From Pseudarthrobacter chlorophenolicus A6 (GTDB lineage Bacteria; Actinomycetota; Actinomycetes; Actinomycetales; Micrococcaceae): a stretch of 64,000 nt of DNA. Each line of letters begins with the position of its first letter. The stretch's first letter is position 1. The stretch spans positions 186,001 to 250,000 of the forward strand of contig NC_011879.1 of the NCBI RefSeq assembly GCF_000022025.1. The letters run 5' to 3'. The translations under genes and the position numbers were made by a program. Under the pieces are notes generated by a model. The model had not been told where the DNA came from, did no database searches, and was given only the letters and a program-made list of their open reading frames with translations. Shown here in pieces: positions 24,772 to 33,068 of the stretch.

Positions 24772-25742
24772 CAGGGGGTTCCATTCGCGGTGGCAGGGTT
24801 AAGTCGGCGTTCGACATCGAGCAGGTAGGTGCGTTCCTCGGCAGTAAGCGCGTGGCCGTCGGGCGAAGCCAGTTCGGCGTCCCATATCTCGACGATCATC
24901 CGATGTAGTGAATCCTTGGTGGTCGTTGAGGTGGTGGTGCCCAGCGTCCGTTCCGATCCGACCTTCGACAGGACACGGGTCCGCAGGGCGGCAATGACCG
25001 CGTGTGTTTCTGCTTCCCACCGGACGTTTCTTGCCTTCTGCACTCTACCGGCCAGCACCGGCAGCGTCAGCCCGATGCCGCAGAACACGATGGGGATCAG
25101 CTGGATGACGACGTACAGCGGCGTGGTGTGGAAGTTCATGGTGGCCAGCACTGGGACGACGTGCGAGAGGGAGTCGCACAGCATGACGGCCGCCGCGGCA
25201 ATGCCGAGCGCACTGCCCACGAAAACCATGGAGAACCCGACCCGGAACACGCCTCGCATTTTTGGGACGAACCGGTAGCAGGCGGTGGCGATCTCGGCGC
25301 AGACCCAGGCGATGTAAACAATGACCATGGAGTAGAAGCCGGCCCCGGCGGCCTGGGCGTTGAAGGTGTCAACGAAGTTGGTTGTGGTCGGCGCCCTGCC
25401 TTGGATCATGACAAAAAGCGCCGTCTGCAGCCCAACGGTCAGGTACATCGGGGCAGCGCCGAACCGGTCCCTGCGGCCGCTGCCCTGGGAGACCGCTTCA
25501 GTGATGGCGCACCTGAGCTGCCACAAGCCCAGGGCCATCAGGGTGTGCATCGCCCAGCGGGCCCAATTCTGGCCGCCGATGAGCCCGTCAATGAAAACAT
25601 AGACGTGCGGGTTGGTCAGCAGTGCTCCGGTGCCGGCGAGGGCCGCGGCGTTGAAGACCCGGTCGTGCTTGTTGTTGAGCACGACGTGGATTCGGGCAAC
25701 CCCAAGCAGGTAGAGCACGGCGGCCATGATGACCTCCATCAT
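24771..25742 (-). CDS. MAB_1171c/DUF6545-like multi-spanning membrane protein, copy A
   Basis: 323 residues. Roughly seven membrane spans in the first 235 residues, then a cytosolic tail (VRWEAETHAVIAALRTR; LHRMIVEIWDAEL; ERTYLLDVERRL). Actinobacteria commonly carry this protein next to an ImmA/IrrE protease and an XRE regulator. Overlaps the protease gene by 4 nt (ATGA). Tail and span order match copy B at 26324-27295. A sensing or transport role is inferred only. Confidence 0.8.
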   Translation of the reverse strand: MMEVIMAAVLYLLGVARIHVVLNNKHDRVFNAAALAGTGALLTNPHVYVFIDGLIGGQNWARWAMHTLMALGLWQLRCAITEAVSQGSGRRDRFGAAPMYLTVGLQTALFVMIQGRAPTTTNFVDTFNAQAAGAGFYSMVIVYIAWVCAEIATACYRFVPKMRGVFRVGFSMVFVGSALGIAAAAVMLCDSLSHVVPVLATMNFHTTPLYVVIQLIPIVFCGIGLTLPVLAGRVQKARNVRWEAETHAVIAALRTRVLSKVGSERTLGTTTSTTTKDSLHRMIVEIWDAELASPDGHALTAEERTYLLDVERRLNPATANGTP

Positions 25743-26221
25743 CCGAAGATGGCCCCGAACCCTCCTGGCTGTCCGGCCGTCAGTTCCTGTGAGCGACGGA
25801 TCCGGGCTGCCAGGCGATCGGCGAGGAGTTCGGCGGCCACCTCGAACTCGTCCATGAAGTCTGAGCGTTTTAGGGCTTTGACTACCCGGCCAGGTTCCAG
25901 ATCGGGGAAGAAGTTGCGGGCCACCTCGGGAGAAATCTCCTCCTGCTCATGGCGGAGGATCATGTGGGCGAATTCGTGCAGGATGATCTGCTGCCGGTGG
26001 ACATCCGATGCTGCCGGTGCGTGCAGGATGAGGTCGACGTCGTCGAGGCCAAACCACAGTCCGCAGACCTTGTCGGTGGGCCCGGCCATGGGCTCGATGA
26101 GGATGGCGTTGCCGCGAAGCTTTTCAAGGTGGCGATGGGTGGACATCAAGGTGACCGGCTCGGTGAGGTTCAGGCTGAGCTCTGCGGTTCTTGCACGTTC
26201 CTGGGCAGCGACGTAATCCAT
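25739..26221 (-). CDS. ImmA/IrrE-type metallopeptidase, copy A
   Basis: 160 residues with the zinc-protease motif HEFAHMILRHEQEE near residue 85. ImmA-type proteases cleave XRE repressors to release their regulons. Starts after GAGGATCGTTAC. The sequence is strongly similar to 27292-27774 over its whole length, including NFFPDLEPGRVVKALKRSDFMDEFEVAAELLADRLAARI-like C-terminal segments. Confidence 0.85.
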   Translation of the reverse strand: MDYVAAQERARTAELSLNLTEPVTLMSTHRHLEKLRGNAILIEPMAGPTDKVCGLWFGLDDVDLILHAPAASDVHRQQIILHEFAHMILRHEQEEISPEVARNFFPDLEPGRVVKALKRSDFMDEFEVAAELLADRLAARIRRSQELTAGQPGGFGAIFG

Positions 26222-26247
26222 GTAACGATCCTCGAGTTGCGGCGGGC

Positions 26248-26288
26248 TGAGACCGGGCGGCTGCCACCCACCCCGACCTCTGAGGGTA
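26248..26288 (-). promoter_or_regulatory. Duplicated promoter/leader, copy A
   Basis: TGGTACCCT is an extended -10-like element; the leader AGGTCGGGGTGGGTGGCAG that follows recurs almost unchanged 27 nt before the other protease gene. Confidence 0.55.
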
Positions 26289-26323
26289 CCAGTTCGGGTA
26301 GTTGGCGGCAGGTCAAATGACAG

Positions 26324-27295
26324 TCAGGAAGTGCGGTGCAAGTCTGCGTGTTCCATATCCAGCTTTCGTTCAACCTCCAGCAAATACGCCCTCCACTCAG
26401 GAGTGAGCACGGAGTCGCCGCCGGCGGCAAGCTCTGCATCCCAAATCTCCACGATCATCCGGTGCAGCCGGTCCTGCAAAGGGGCCTCGTCATCGGCTTC
26501 GAGGGTACGCTGCAAGCCGGCCACGCGGAGTGCGTGTTCGCGGATCGGCTGGACCATCTCGAAAGCTTCCTTCTCCCATCGGGCGATCCTCACCCTTCGG
26601 CGGTGGCCGGCGACGGCGGTCATGGTCAGTCCGATCCCCACATCAGCGATGCTCAGCAGCTCCAGCCCGTGATAGACGTCAGGGGTCATCCACGGCAGCG
26701 GGTCCACTCCGGGGAGGGCATGGGCGATGACACCGTAGGCCATCATGGCCATGGTCAGGCACCCGACGGTGCAGCCTGTTCCCACCATGGTGAAACCGCG
26801 GCGGAACGTGCCCCGCAGCCTGCGCAGGTAGGAAAAGCAAACCACAGCGATCTCCCCGCAGACCCAGGAGATGAAGGCGATTCCGGTGACGGAGAACAAA
26901 GCCCCGGTGATCTCACCTTCGAACTCGTCACCCCAGGTGGTCGTCGTGTGCGTGGGGCCGACCATCAGAAAGAACACGACGAGCAGGCCGAGGGCCACCA
27001 GCAGTGGTGACCGGCGGAGCAGGGTGTTGCGGGTTCCCGGCGCCACGGCATGGAGAAGCGCACTGCGCAGGAACCACAGGCCGAGCACCATCAGCATCTG
27101 CATGATGAGCCTGGCCAGGTTGATGCCGCCGATGGCATGGTCGACAGCGACGTAAACGTCCGGGTCGGTAAGCAGCGCGGCGCCACAAGCAAGTACGGCG
27201 GCGACGAAGACAGTGTCCTTGCGGTTCCGGCGCAGGACCGGGATCCGGGCACACGCCAGGACCGCCAGCGCGGCCGCCATCAGCAGCTGCATCAT
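26324..27295 (-). CDS. MAB_1171c/DUF6545-like membrane protein, copy B
   Basis: 323 residues, same length and span pattern as copy A, with the same tail block (LHRMIVEIWDAELAAG; WRAYLLEVERKLD). Overlaps its protease gene by ATGA. No oxygenase gene follows this copy; 100 nt downstream lies the promoter of the copy-A protease. Confidence 0.8.
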   Translation of the reverse strand: MMQLLMAAALAVLACARIPVLRRNRKDTVFVAAVLACGAALLTDPDVYVAVDHAIGGINLARLIMQMLMVLGLWFLRSALLHAVAPGTRNTLLRRSPLLVALGLLVVFFLMVGPTHTTTTWGDEFEGEITGALFSVTGIAFISWVCGEIAVVCFSYLRRLRGTFRRGFTMVGTGCTVGCLTMAMMAYGVIAHALPGVDPLPWMTPDVYHGLELLSIADVGIGLTMTAVAGHRRRVRIARWEKEAFEMVQPIREHALRVAGLQRTLEADDEAPLQDRLHRMIVEIWDAELAAGGDSVLTPEWRAYLLEVERKLDMEHADLHRTS

Positions 27296-27774
27296 CCGAA
27301 GACAGACCCGAAATTTCCTGGCTGGCCGGCCGCGCGGCGCTGGGAGCGGCGGATGCGGGCCGCGAGACGGTCGGCGAGCAGTTCTGCGGTGACCTCGAAC
27401 TCGTCCATGAAATCGGTGCGTTTGAGGGCCTTGATGACCCTGCCCGGATCCAGGTCGGGAAAGAAGTTGCGCGCCACTTCGGGCGCAAGCTCTTCCTGTT
27501 CGTGGCGGAGGATCATGTGGGCGAATTCGTGGAGCACGATCTGCTGGCGGTGCACCTCAGAAGCTGCCCTGGCGTGCAGGATCAGGTCCGCATCATCCAG
27601 CCCGAACCAGAGACCGCACACCTGGTCTTCCGGTCCGTCCATGGCCTGTATTTCGATGGGCCGACCGCGCATCTTTTCCAGATGGCGGTGAGTGGATTGC
27701 AGCGACACCGGTTCCGTGAGATTCAGTTGGAGTTCCGCGGTTCTGGCCCGTTCCCGCGCGGCGGCGTAGTCCAT
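27292..27774 (-). CDS. ImmA/IrrE-type metallopeptidase, copy B
   Basis: 160 residues with HEFAHMILRHEQEEL. ATG 27774 gives an N-terminus matching copy A (MDYAAARERARTAEL versus MDYVAAQERARTAEL), and AAAGGA lies 10 nt upstream; the longer reading is rejected. It lies 97 nt downstream of the XRE gene and is the likely protease partner of that repressor. Confidence 0.85.
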   Translation of the reverse strand: MDYAAARERARTAELQLNLTEPVSLQSTHRHLEKMRGRPIEIQAMDGPEDQVCGLWFGLDDADLILHARAASEVHRQQIVLHEFAHMILRHEQEELAPEVARNFFPDLDPGRVIKALKRTDFMDEFEVTAELLADRLAARIRRSQRRAAGQPGNFGSVFG

Positions 27775-27801
27775 GAAAAGCAAGTCCTTTATTGGCAGGT
27801 G

Positions 27802-27842
27802 TGAGACCGGGGGTCTGCCACCCACCCCGACCTGACAGATTA
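27802..27842 (-). promoter_or_regulatory. Duplicated promoter/leader, copy B
   Basis: TGGTAATCT followed by the same AGGTCGGGGTGGGTGGCAG leader as at 26248-26288. Confidence 0.55.
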
Positions 27843-27871
27843 CCAGTCAGAGGCGCCGGAGAGACAGTCAA

Positions 27872-28327
27872 TCAGTCCCTGTCGAGGCCCTCGGACTCCT
27901 GGGCTGGGGTAGTTAGCCTGGCGTCAATCAGGTCCCTGATTTGCCGAAGCGCCTCGGGCGACAATCCGTCCAGTTGGCGGGCGGCAAAGTTCCTGACCTT
28001 CTTCTCCCGCATGGTGGTGAGCAGCTCCATCTGGGCCTCCACCCGTTCCGGCAGTTCATCGTCCCCGTCGAGCAGATAGCCCTCGTTGACGCCGAAAAAC
28101 TTCGCGAGGTTTTTCAGCAGCTCGGCCTTCTTGACCACGGGTCCCGTGCCGGCGCGCATGTAATGCCAGCGGGCACGGGAAAGCGGGGTCCCCGCCGTGT
28201 CCATGGCCGCGGCCACGTCCTTGAATGCGACCTTGCGGCCCTCGGCCTCGGCCGTGTCCATCAGGAGGTTGATCTTCCTGGCAAGGTCTGCGCTCGGCGA
28301 TAGACCTTCCGGTTCAGTGGCCGTCAT
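27872..28327 (-). CDS. XRE-family transcriptional regulator
   Basis: 151 residues. An N-terminal HTH of the ImmR/XRE kind (VAFKDVAAAMDTAGTPLSRARWHYM), then LLKNLAKFFGVNEGYLLDGDD, the phrase typical of these regulators, and a helical C-terminal part. RBS GGAGC. Head gene of the ImmA/membrane-protein cluster. Likely binds the two palindromes 70-140 nt upstream. Confidence 0.8.
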   Translation of the reverse strand: MTATEPEGLSPSADLARKINLLMDTAEAEGRKVAFKDVAAAMDTAGTPLSRARWHYMRAGTGPVVKKAELLKNLAKFFGVNEGYLLDGDDELPERVEAQMELLTTMREKKVRNFAARQLDGLSPEALRQIRDLIDARLTTPAQESEGLDRD

Positions 28328-28399
28328 AGAGTTGCTCCTTCGTTGCCAGCCTTGGCTGGCACTGTTCCCCCAATACAGATTTCACTATGACACTACCAG

Positions 28400-28417
28400 A
28401 ATTGGACATGTCTAATT
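28400..28417. promoter_or_regulatory. Operator palindrome 1 (AATTGGACATGTCTAATT)
   Basis: One mismatch from a perfect palindrome; 46 bp centre-to-centre from operator 2, between the divergent XRE gene and the small Cys protein gene. Confidence 0.7.
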
Positions 28418-28445
28418 ACTTGGGCTTAGTCTTCAGGGACAGCAG

Positions 28446-28463
28446 AATTGGACATGTCCAATT
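28446..28463. promoter_or_regulatory. Operator palindrome 2 (AATTGGACATGTCCAATT)
   Basis: Perfect 18-bp palindrome, same sequence as operator 1 except one base. Both are preceded by CAG. Confidence 0.75.
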
Positions 28464-28529
28464 TTGCTTTTCCCGGCAGGGGGCCGGGCGACTGTGCTGG
28501 GTGCAGTGTGCGACCGGAAAGGTAAGCAA

Positions 28530-28772
28530 ATGGGGGTTCGAACGACATCGCGCGTCGTCATTTCATGTGACGGCGGGTCTCAGAAATGTCCATCAGATGC
28601 AAGGTTCAGTGCAGATTTCCACGTCACTGCGAGCATGCGACTGGCGGGGCGGGCCGGATGGGATTTGGCCGATCTCACGCTGTGCCCGGAATGCTTGGCC
28701 AATGGTGCCAGTCGATGCAGCCTTCCCGAAGGCGCGCAGCACCCCAACATCAGTAGCCCCCGGGCCGCCTAG
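28530..28772 (+). CDS. Small Cys-pair (zinc-ribbon-like) protein, 80 aa
   Basis: VISCDGGSQKCPSDARF and LTLCPECLANG give two Cys pairs around a helix with AGRAGWDLAD, the same architecture as 13892-14065. ATG 28530 follows GGAAAGG. It may be controlled by the operator pair it shares with the XRE gene. Confidence 0.6.
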   Translation: MGVRTTSRVVISCDGGSQKCPSDARFSADFHVTASMRLAGRAGWDLADLTLCPECLANGASRCSLPEGAQHPNISSPRAA

Positions 28773-28819
28773 CACCTGTCCGGGCATCATTCATCGGGGG
28801 ATGCCCGGGCAGGGTCCGC

Positions 28820-30031
28820 TCATCGTTTCCGTGCCGGGCACTCGTCGGCAGGTCCCGGGTAGCTCTCTGACCAGTCAAAGTCCTTGAGCTTCTGGGCGGC
28901 CGCTTCAACCTCGGCATCTGTTTTGTCCGCCTGCTCCTTCACGGACCAGGCCCAGGTGCGCATTACGGCGCTGGTCACTTCCAGCTTGGCCTCGTTTTCG
29001 GCCGCTTGTTCCTCATGGCGGGCAGCTTCCTCGGTGAGCTTGGCGTGCTCACGCCCCACCAGCGAAGCCGTCGCCGGCGGCAATGGCTGCTTCATCTCGG
29101 CCGCCAGGGTATCGGCAGCCTCACGGGCGACCTGACCTTCGGCGGTGTGGAGCTTGTGGAATTTTAGGGCGCTGTCATAGCGGGACCGCTCCACCGGTAC
29201 ACGCATCATCGAGCCCATTCCAGGCATGGGTGTTCCGTTTTCCAGGGCCGCCAGCACGGCATCGGCCGTCCCTCTGCGCTGGCTGTCATTGCGGGCGCTC
29301 TGCCTGGCCCGTTCCAGTTCCCGGTAGATTCTGGCCCGGTCGGCCTTGCCCCGGACCGGGGACAGCACCACCCACGGAGGCTGGGTTCCCTCTGTGATGG
29401 CTTTCCGGTAGTAGGTGAGTTCGTTCAGTTTGGTCCGCCGTTCCTGGGCCTCAAGTGCGGCCAGGCCGGCGGCTGCATCCAGGGGACGGAAGTAGTTGTT
29501 TGCGTAGGTGCGGTCGTCTTCGTCATCCGTGTCCCGAAGGTAGGTCGGCAGCGCCGGGATCGCATCAGTTTGGATGCATCCGGTGCAGGTGCCGTCGCAG
29601 GGATCGCTGTAGCACTCCCGGTTACCGCCGCCATTGCGGGTATGCACGACAATAACCGGGTCGCCCGAATCCTCGTCGCGCTCCAGGTACGTGCCGTGGT
29701 GCCGGCCCAGGTTTGCATCTGCAATACCTGCGAGCTCGAGAATTTCACCTTCACTCAGAGAGGGATCCGGTTCGTAGGGACCGTGAACGGCTTCGTGATC
29801 GTCCAGCGGGCGGAAGAATGCACGGTATGACTCCTCGAAGCTCGCCTCGGCCGGGGAACCGTCGGCCATGGTCTGGTGTTCGAGGGGTGCCGGGATTTCC
29901 CCGTAAGCTGCCAGCTCGGAGATCGAAGACCTAGGCGCCGCCAGGGTGACGCCAGATTCATTGTGTGCGGTGGCGGCAAACTGGCCCCCGACGGGGACGC
30001 CCTTCGGCTGGCGGGTACGGTCAATGGACAC
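28820..30031 (-). CDS. RQPKG-tag protein, Cys cluster and coiled coil, 403 aa
   Basis: GTG start after AGGAGAT, without a box; tag RTRQPKGVPVGGQFAATAHNE. The middle carries ECYSDPCDGTCTGC, a four-Cys cluster that could bind metal. The last ~170 residues are charged helices likely to form a coiled coil (KLTEEAARHEEQAAENEAKL). It follows 30054-31076 by 22 nt, apparently as second gene of a unit. Confidence 0.7.
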   Translation of the reverse strand: MSIDRTRQPKGVPVGGQFAATAHNESGVTLAAPRSSISELAAYGEIPAPLEHQTMADGSPAEASFEESYRAFFRPLDDHEAVHGPYEPDPSLSEGEILELAGIADANLGRHHGTYLERDEDSGDPVIVVHTRNGGGNRECYSDPCDGTCTGCIQTDAIPALPTYLRDTDDEDDRTYANNYFRPLDAAAGLAALEAQERRTKLNELTYYRKAITEGTQPPWVVLSPVRGKADRARIYRELERARQSARNDSQRRGTADAVLAALENGTPMPGMGSMMRVPVERSRYDSALKFHKLHTAEGQVAREAADTLAAEMKQPLPPATASLVGREHAKLTEEAARHEEQAAENEAKLEVTSAVMRTWAWSVKEQADKTDAEVEAAAQKLKDFDWSESYPGPADECPARKR

Positions 30032-30053
30032 GGTGAAGATCTCCTGGGGGAAG

Positions 30054-31076
30054 TTACTGGTTGCGGTTGATGTGGGCGAGGTTGCCCTGGGAGAAGTAGC
30101 AGTCCCGCTCGACGACCCGGAAGCCTCCCGCGTTGACTGCTTCGAGTTCGGGCAGGGACACATATCCCCAGGAGCCTTCGCCGCGGCCGGTCGGGTCCAT
30201 GAGCCCGAAAGCCCTCCCGCTGGCCGGGTCAACCTCTGCGATGTACCAGTTGGCGGCGCCGCCGGCGAAGTAGTGCAGGTGGAACTTCTTCTCCTCGAAC
30301 GGGATGTTTTCTGTGGCTCCCAGTCCCGGGACCTTGGACAGAACCGCCTTGGGCGCGTAGAAGTTGTGCCCTCTGATTTTTCGCTGCGTCTCGACAAGCT
30401 TCACCGGGGGCGCCGGCGGCGCGGGTGGGGCCAGCTCGAGCTCGTGTCCCTTGGCTACGTTGAATCCTCCGACGCGGGGGACCTGGAAGGCGAAGTTACC
30501 TCCCCCGATGGGGCCGAGGGATCGGCCGTGGATCTTTTCACCGGTGTCCGGGTTCGTCCAGATAACCGCGGTGTCGATCGGGGAGAGGGTGTCCTGGTGG
30601 ATCTTCGTGGCCTCCTCGTCCACGGAGAGTTCATTGCCGAACACCTCGGCTTCGCCGCCGGAGGCCAGGGACACTACGATGATCTCGCCCTTGGCACCGA
30701 CAACCGTTCCGGGGTGCCGTTCGCCGCCGTCCGGGTCCGTCCAGATCACGCGGGCGCCTGGAGAGGAGACCGCGCAGAGGTGCTCGTCCTGGCCTGTCAG
30801 GGCCGAGACTGCTGCTACCTCCAGGCTGGCCCGGTCAGCAGGGTCGCCGTCATAACTGAAGGAAGCAATCTCCGTTCCTTCGTCATCCACGGCGTAGATC
30901 GTGTAGCGGCCCTCTCCGTCCCGCTCGACGTCGAAGGGGCCATCCTCGTAGTCGAAGGCGAGGTTCTCGATGGCCGGCTGCTGAAGACCGGGGACGGCGT
31001 CCGAATGGGAGGTCGGGGCGAACTGGCCGCCAACAGGAATGCCTTTGGGCTGACGTGCGGAGATCTCGGTGCTCAT
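30054..31076 (-). CDS. RQPKG-tag protein with repeated SH3-like segments, 340 aa
   Basis: Tag residues 1-27. Then a beta segment GRYTIYAVDDEGTEIASFSYDGD, and two similar units (GARVIWTDPDGGERHPGTVV and DTAVIWTNPDTGEKIHGRSL) that look like tandem SH3-type barrels. Ends with an aromatic alpha/beta part (KKFHLHYFAGGAANWYIAEV). Unknown function; the barrels suggest binding to protein or nucleic acid. Confidence 0.7.
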   Translation of the reverse strand: MSTEISARQPKGIPVGGQFAPTSHSDAVPGLQQPAIENLAFDYEDGPFDVERDGEGRYTIYAVDDEGTEIASFSYDGDPADRASLEVAAVSALTGQDEHLCAVSSPGARVIWTDPDGGERHPGTVVGAKGEIIVVSLASGGEAEVFGNELSVDEEATKIHQDTLSPIDTAVIWTNPDTGEKIHGRSLGPIGGGNFAFQVPRVGGFNVAKGHELELAPPAPPAPPVKLVETQRKIRGHNFYAPKAVLSKVPGLGATENIPFEEKKFHLHYFAGGAANWYIAEVDPASGRAFGLMDPTGRGEGSWGYVSLPELEAVNAGGFRVVERDCYFSQGNLAHINRNQ

Positions 31077-31084
31077 GCCGATTG

Positions 31085-31094
31085 TGTGTACGGC
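31085..31094 (-). promoter_or_regulatory. GCCGYACACA box for tag gene 30054-31076
   Basis: GCCGTACACA, spacer CAATCGGC, ATG. Confidence 0.75.
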
Positions 31095-31132
31095 TTCAGG
31101 GAAACGGCACAGTTCCGGAGTGCCAGCAGCCC

Positions 31133-31175
31133 AGGAAGGAAGGGGATCGGACTACCGCCCCCCCCTTCCTTTGGA
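31133..31175 (-). terminator. Hairpin terminator of tag gene 31176-31907
   Basis: GGAAGGGG and CCCCTTCC arms immediately after the stop codon. Confidence 0.55.
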
Positions 31176-31907
31176 TTACTGGTCGACGGCTGTGACAGTC
31201 GCGCGACGGGTCCATCCGGCGTACTGGTTCGCGGCTTTCTGGGCAAGGTCGAGCCGGGACGACCAGGCCGGGACCCCGTAGTTGCCCAGGTTGTAGGTGC
31301 CCTCCTTCACAGACTTGATGTCCGCTTCGGCCTCGGTGATCGTTTCCTTGGCCCGGTGCATGGCCTCCTGGGTGTGCAGCTTCAGCTGTGGGATGACGCG
31401 GCCGACCTGCTTGACGTCGTAGTCGAGGGTTTCCGGGTCGTAGCACCCCTGGGTGTCGCCCTTCGAGTTGCCTCTCATCGTTTCCAGGATTTCTTTGCCG
31501 TCGGCTGACATCAGGTTGTACTCGAAGCCGTAGTAGACGGGCTCGCCCTTGTGGTCGACGTCGGGATCACGGTCGTCGCGGAAGCGCCGGCGCTTGGTGA
31601 ACTTCGGGTCCTTCAGTGCCTCCTCGCGGGCCGAGATCGCGGCCTGGGCGCTCCGGATCCGGGCTTCGCGGTTGGCGATGACCAGTTCGGGGACCTCGGG
31701 GCTGAGCACAATGGCGTGGCTGTACTCCCTGGACTTGGAGGTTCGGGTCGCGACTGTCCCGTCCGGCAGGGTGACGCTCGTGGTGCGTCCGCGGGAGGTG
31801 ACCTTAGGGGCGGTCAGGCTCACGTCGGGTTCGGAGTGGCTGGTGGCGGTGAACTGGCCACCGACCGGTATGCCTTTGGGCTGTCGTGCTGAAGTGTCTT
31901 TGGTCAT
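31176..31907 (-). CDS. RQPKG-tag protein, 243 aa
   Basis: Tag residues 1-28 (TSARQPKGIPVGGQFTATSHSEP). A short beta part (VTSRGRTTSVTLPDGTVATRTS), then long helices (REARIRSAQAAISAREEALKD; THRAKETITEAEADIKSV-like). VYYGFEYNLMSADGKEI in between. No known family. Single-gene unit with its own box and terminator. Confidence 0.7.
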   Translation of the reverse strand: MTKDTSARQPKGIPVGGQFTATSHSEPDVSLTAPKVTSRGRTTSVTLPDGTVATRTSKSREYSHAIVLSPEVPELVIANREARIRSAQAAISAREEALKDPKFTKRRRFRDDRDPDVDHKGEPVYYGFEYNLMSADGKEILETMRGNSKGDTQGCYDPETLDYDVKQVGRVIPQLKLHTQEAMHRAKETITEAEADIKSVKEGTYNLGNYGVPAWSSRLDLAQKAANQYAGWTRRATVTAVDQ

Positions 31908-31915
31908 GCATTATT

Positions 31916-31925
31916 TGTGTGCGGC
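31916..31925 (-). promoter_or_regulatory. GCCGYACACA box for tag gene 31176-31907
   Basis: GCCGCACACA, spacer AATAATGC, ATG; 13 nt from the upstream terminator stem. Confidence 0.75.
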
Positions 31926-31933
31926 CCGAAGAT

Positions 31934-31977
31934 AAAACACCGAAGCCGCCACGGGAATGACCCGGGCGGCTTCGGTG
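31934..31977 (-). terminator. Rho-independent terminator of tag gene 31986-32960
   Basis: ACCGAAGCCGC and GCGGCTTCGGT arms with GTTTTATC following in the minus-strand reading. Confidence 0.85.
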
Positions 31978-31985
31978 GGCAGTGG

Positions 31986-32960
31986 CTAGACGCCAGCCGG
32001 TTCGAGCACTTCGTACTTGTCGTTTTTCGGGACGGTGCGCTTCGCGGAGTACGGCATGTCCCATTCGTCCTTCGGAACAAGGATGGTCCTGGCGTTGGCC
32101 TGGTTCTCCTCGTCGTCCCGGCCGTCCGCCGGAATGTCGTACACCGTCGCAGCAACCATGCCGGGATGGCCGGCCGGTGCGGTGTCGACCCTATGAACCC
32201 GGACGTGGGTGGCGGCGCGGGAAGCGAGGAATTCCCGGTCGCGCAGGATGTGGGATTCCTCCGCGGTGACCGGGGTGAAGTTCTTGACCCCGTACTTGGC
32301 CGGGTCCTTGCCGACGATGGCGTTGTACTCGTCCGGGTACCACTGGCGGGCGGTCTGGTGTGCGGCGGCGACGTAGTCGGCCGGCAGGTCCTGATGGTGG
32401 GTGACGGCGGCCTTTGACCAGGCGCAGTCTTCTTCGTAAAACGAGGAACGCTCGCGCCAGGCCGTGTCGACTTCCTCAGCGCGCTTCGGACCGAGTTTCA
32501 GACCTCCGTGGCCGGCGGTGTAGACGGCATCAATGCCGACGGCGAGGGCCTTAGTCTCCTGAACTTCGCCCCAGGGGGACTGGAAGCCGGGGGAGATGTA
32601 GGTGTGGTCGTAACCGGCTGCCCGTTCCCTGACCGCCTTCGCGTGCGCTTTGGCCTGGTCCAGGGAGTCGAAGTGGGCCTGTGGACCGACCTCGAGCGGG
32701 TGGCGGCCGCGGAAGTCGACGACGGTGGCTCGGGCGCCGCCTTCACGGATGTCGGTCGTGACCCGGGCTTCGATGCTGTCTGTGAACGACTTGTAGATGT
32801 CGGTGTATTCGTCACCGTCGAAATCCCAGTCGGTGCCGTCCGCGTCGTGGAAAGGCGTGACTTTTGTTGGCAGAGCAACGCCGGGCTCGGAATGGGTCGT
32901 CGCGGCGAACTGGCCGCCGACGGGGATGCCCTTGGGCTGACGGCTGATGTTTTCGGTCAT
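31986..32960 (-). CDS. RQPKG-tag protein with DUF7007-like domain, 324 aa
   Basis: Tag residues 1-28 (ENISRQPKGIPVGGQF). Residues ~115-200 contain AVYTAGHGGLKLGPKRAEEV and SFYEEDCAWSKAAVTH, the signature I associate with the DUF7007 family of phage and plasmid proteins; that identification is from memory. N-terminal part has FDGDEYTDIYKSFTDSIEA. The tag therefore joins a domain that exists elsewhere without it. Confidence 0.7.
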   Translation of the reverse strand: MTENISRQPKGIPVGGQFAATTHSEPGVALPTKVTPFHDADGTDWDFDGDEYTDIYKSFTDSIEARVTTDIREGGARATVVDFRGRHPLEVGPQAHFDSLDQAKAHAKAVRERAAGYDHTYISPGFQSPWGEVQETKALAVGIDAVYTAGHGGLKLGPKRAEEVDTAWRERSSFYEEDCAWSKAAVTHHQDLPADYVAAAHQTARQWYPDEYNAIVGKDPAKYGVKNFTPVTAEESHILRDREFLASRAATHVRVHRVDTAPAGHPGMVAATVYDIPADGRDDEENQANARTILVPKDEWDMPYSAKRTVPKNDKYEVLEPAGV

Positions 32961-32968
32961 GCCCTGTC

Positions 32969-32978
32969 TGTGTGCGGC
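32969..32978 (-). promoter_or_regulatory. GCCGYACACA box for tag gene 31986-32960
   Basis: GCCGCACACA, spacer GACAGGGC, ATG; identical spacer to the copy at 23891. Confidence 0.75.
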
Positions 32979-33012
32979 GTCCGCTGAAGCTGCGCAAGTG
33001 CAGCCCAGAACG

Positions 33013-33049
33013 AAAACTCGCCCGCACCGAAACATCCGGAGCGGGCGAG
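33013..33049 (-). terminator. Rho-independent terminator of tag gene 33069-33680
   Basis: CTCGCCCGC and GCGGGCGAG arms followed by TTTTCG in the minus-strand reading. Confidence 0.85.
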
Positions 33050-33068
33050 TGATGGGGCCGAACGGTTA

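Noticed and set aside
22896..24828. Long plus-strand frames opposite tag genes and the oxygenase
   Set aside because: Gly/Val/Leu-rich antisense readings of well-supported minus-strand genes.
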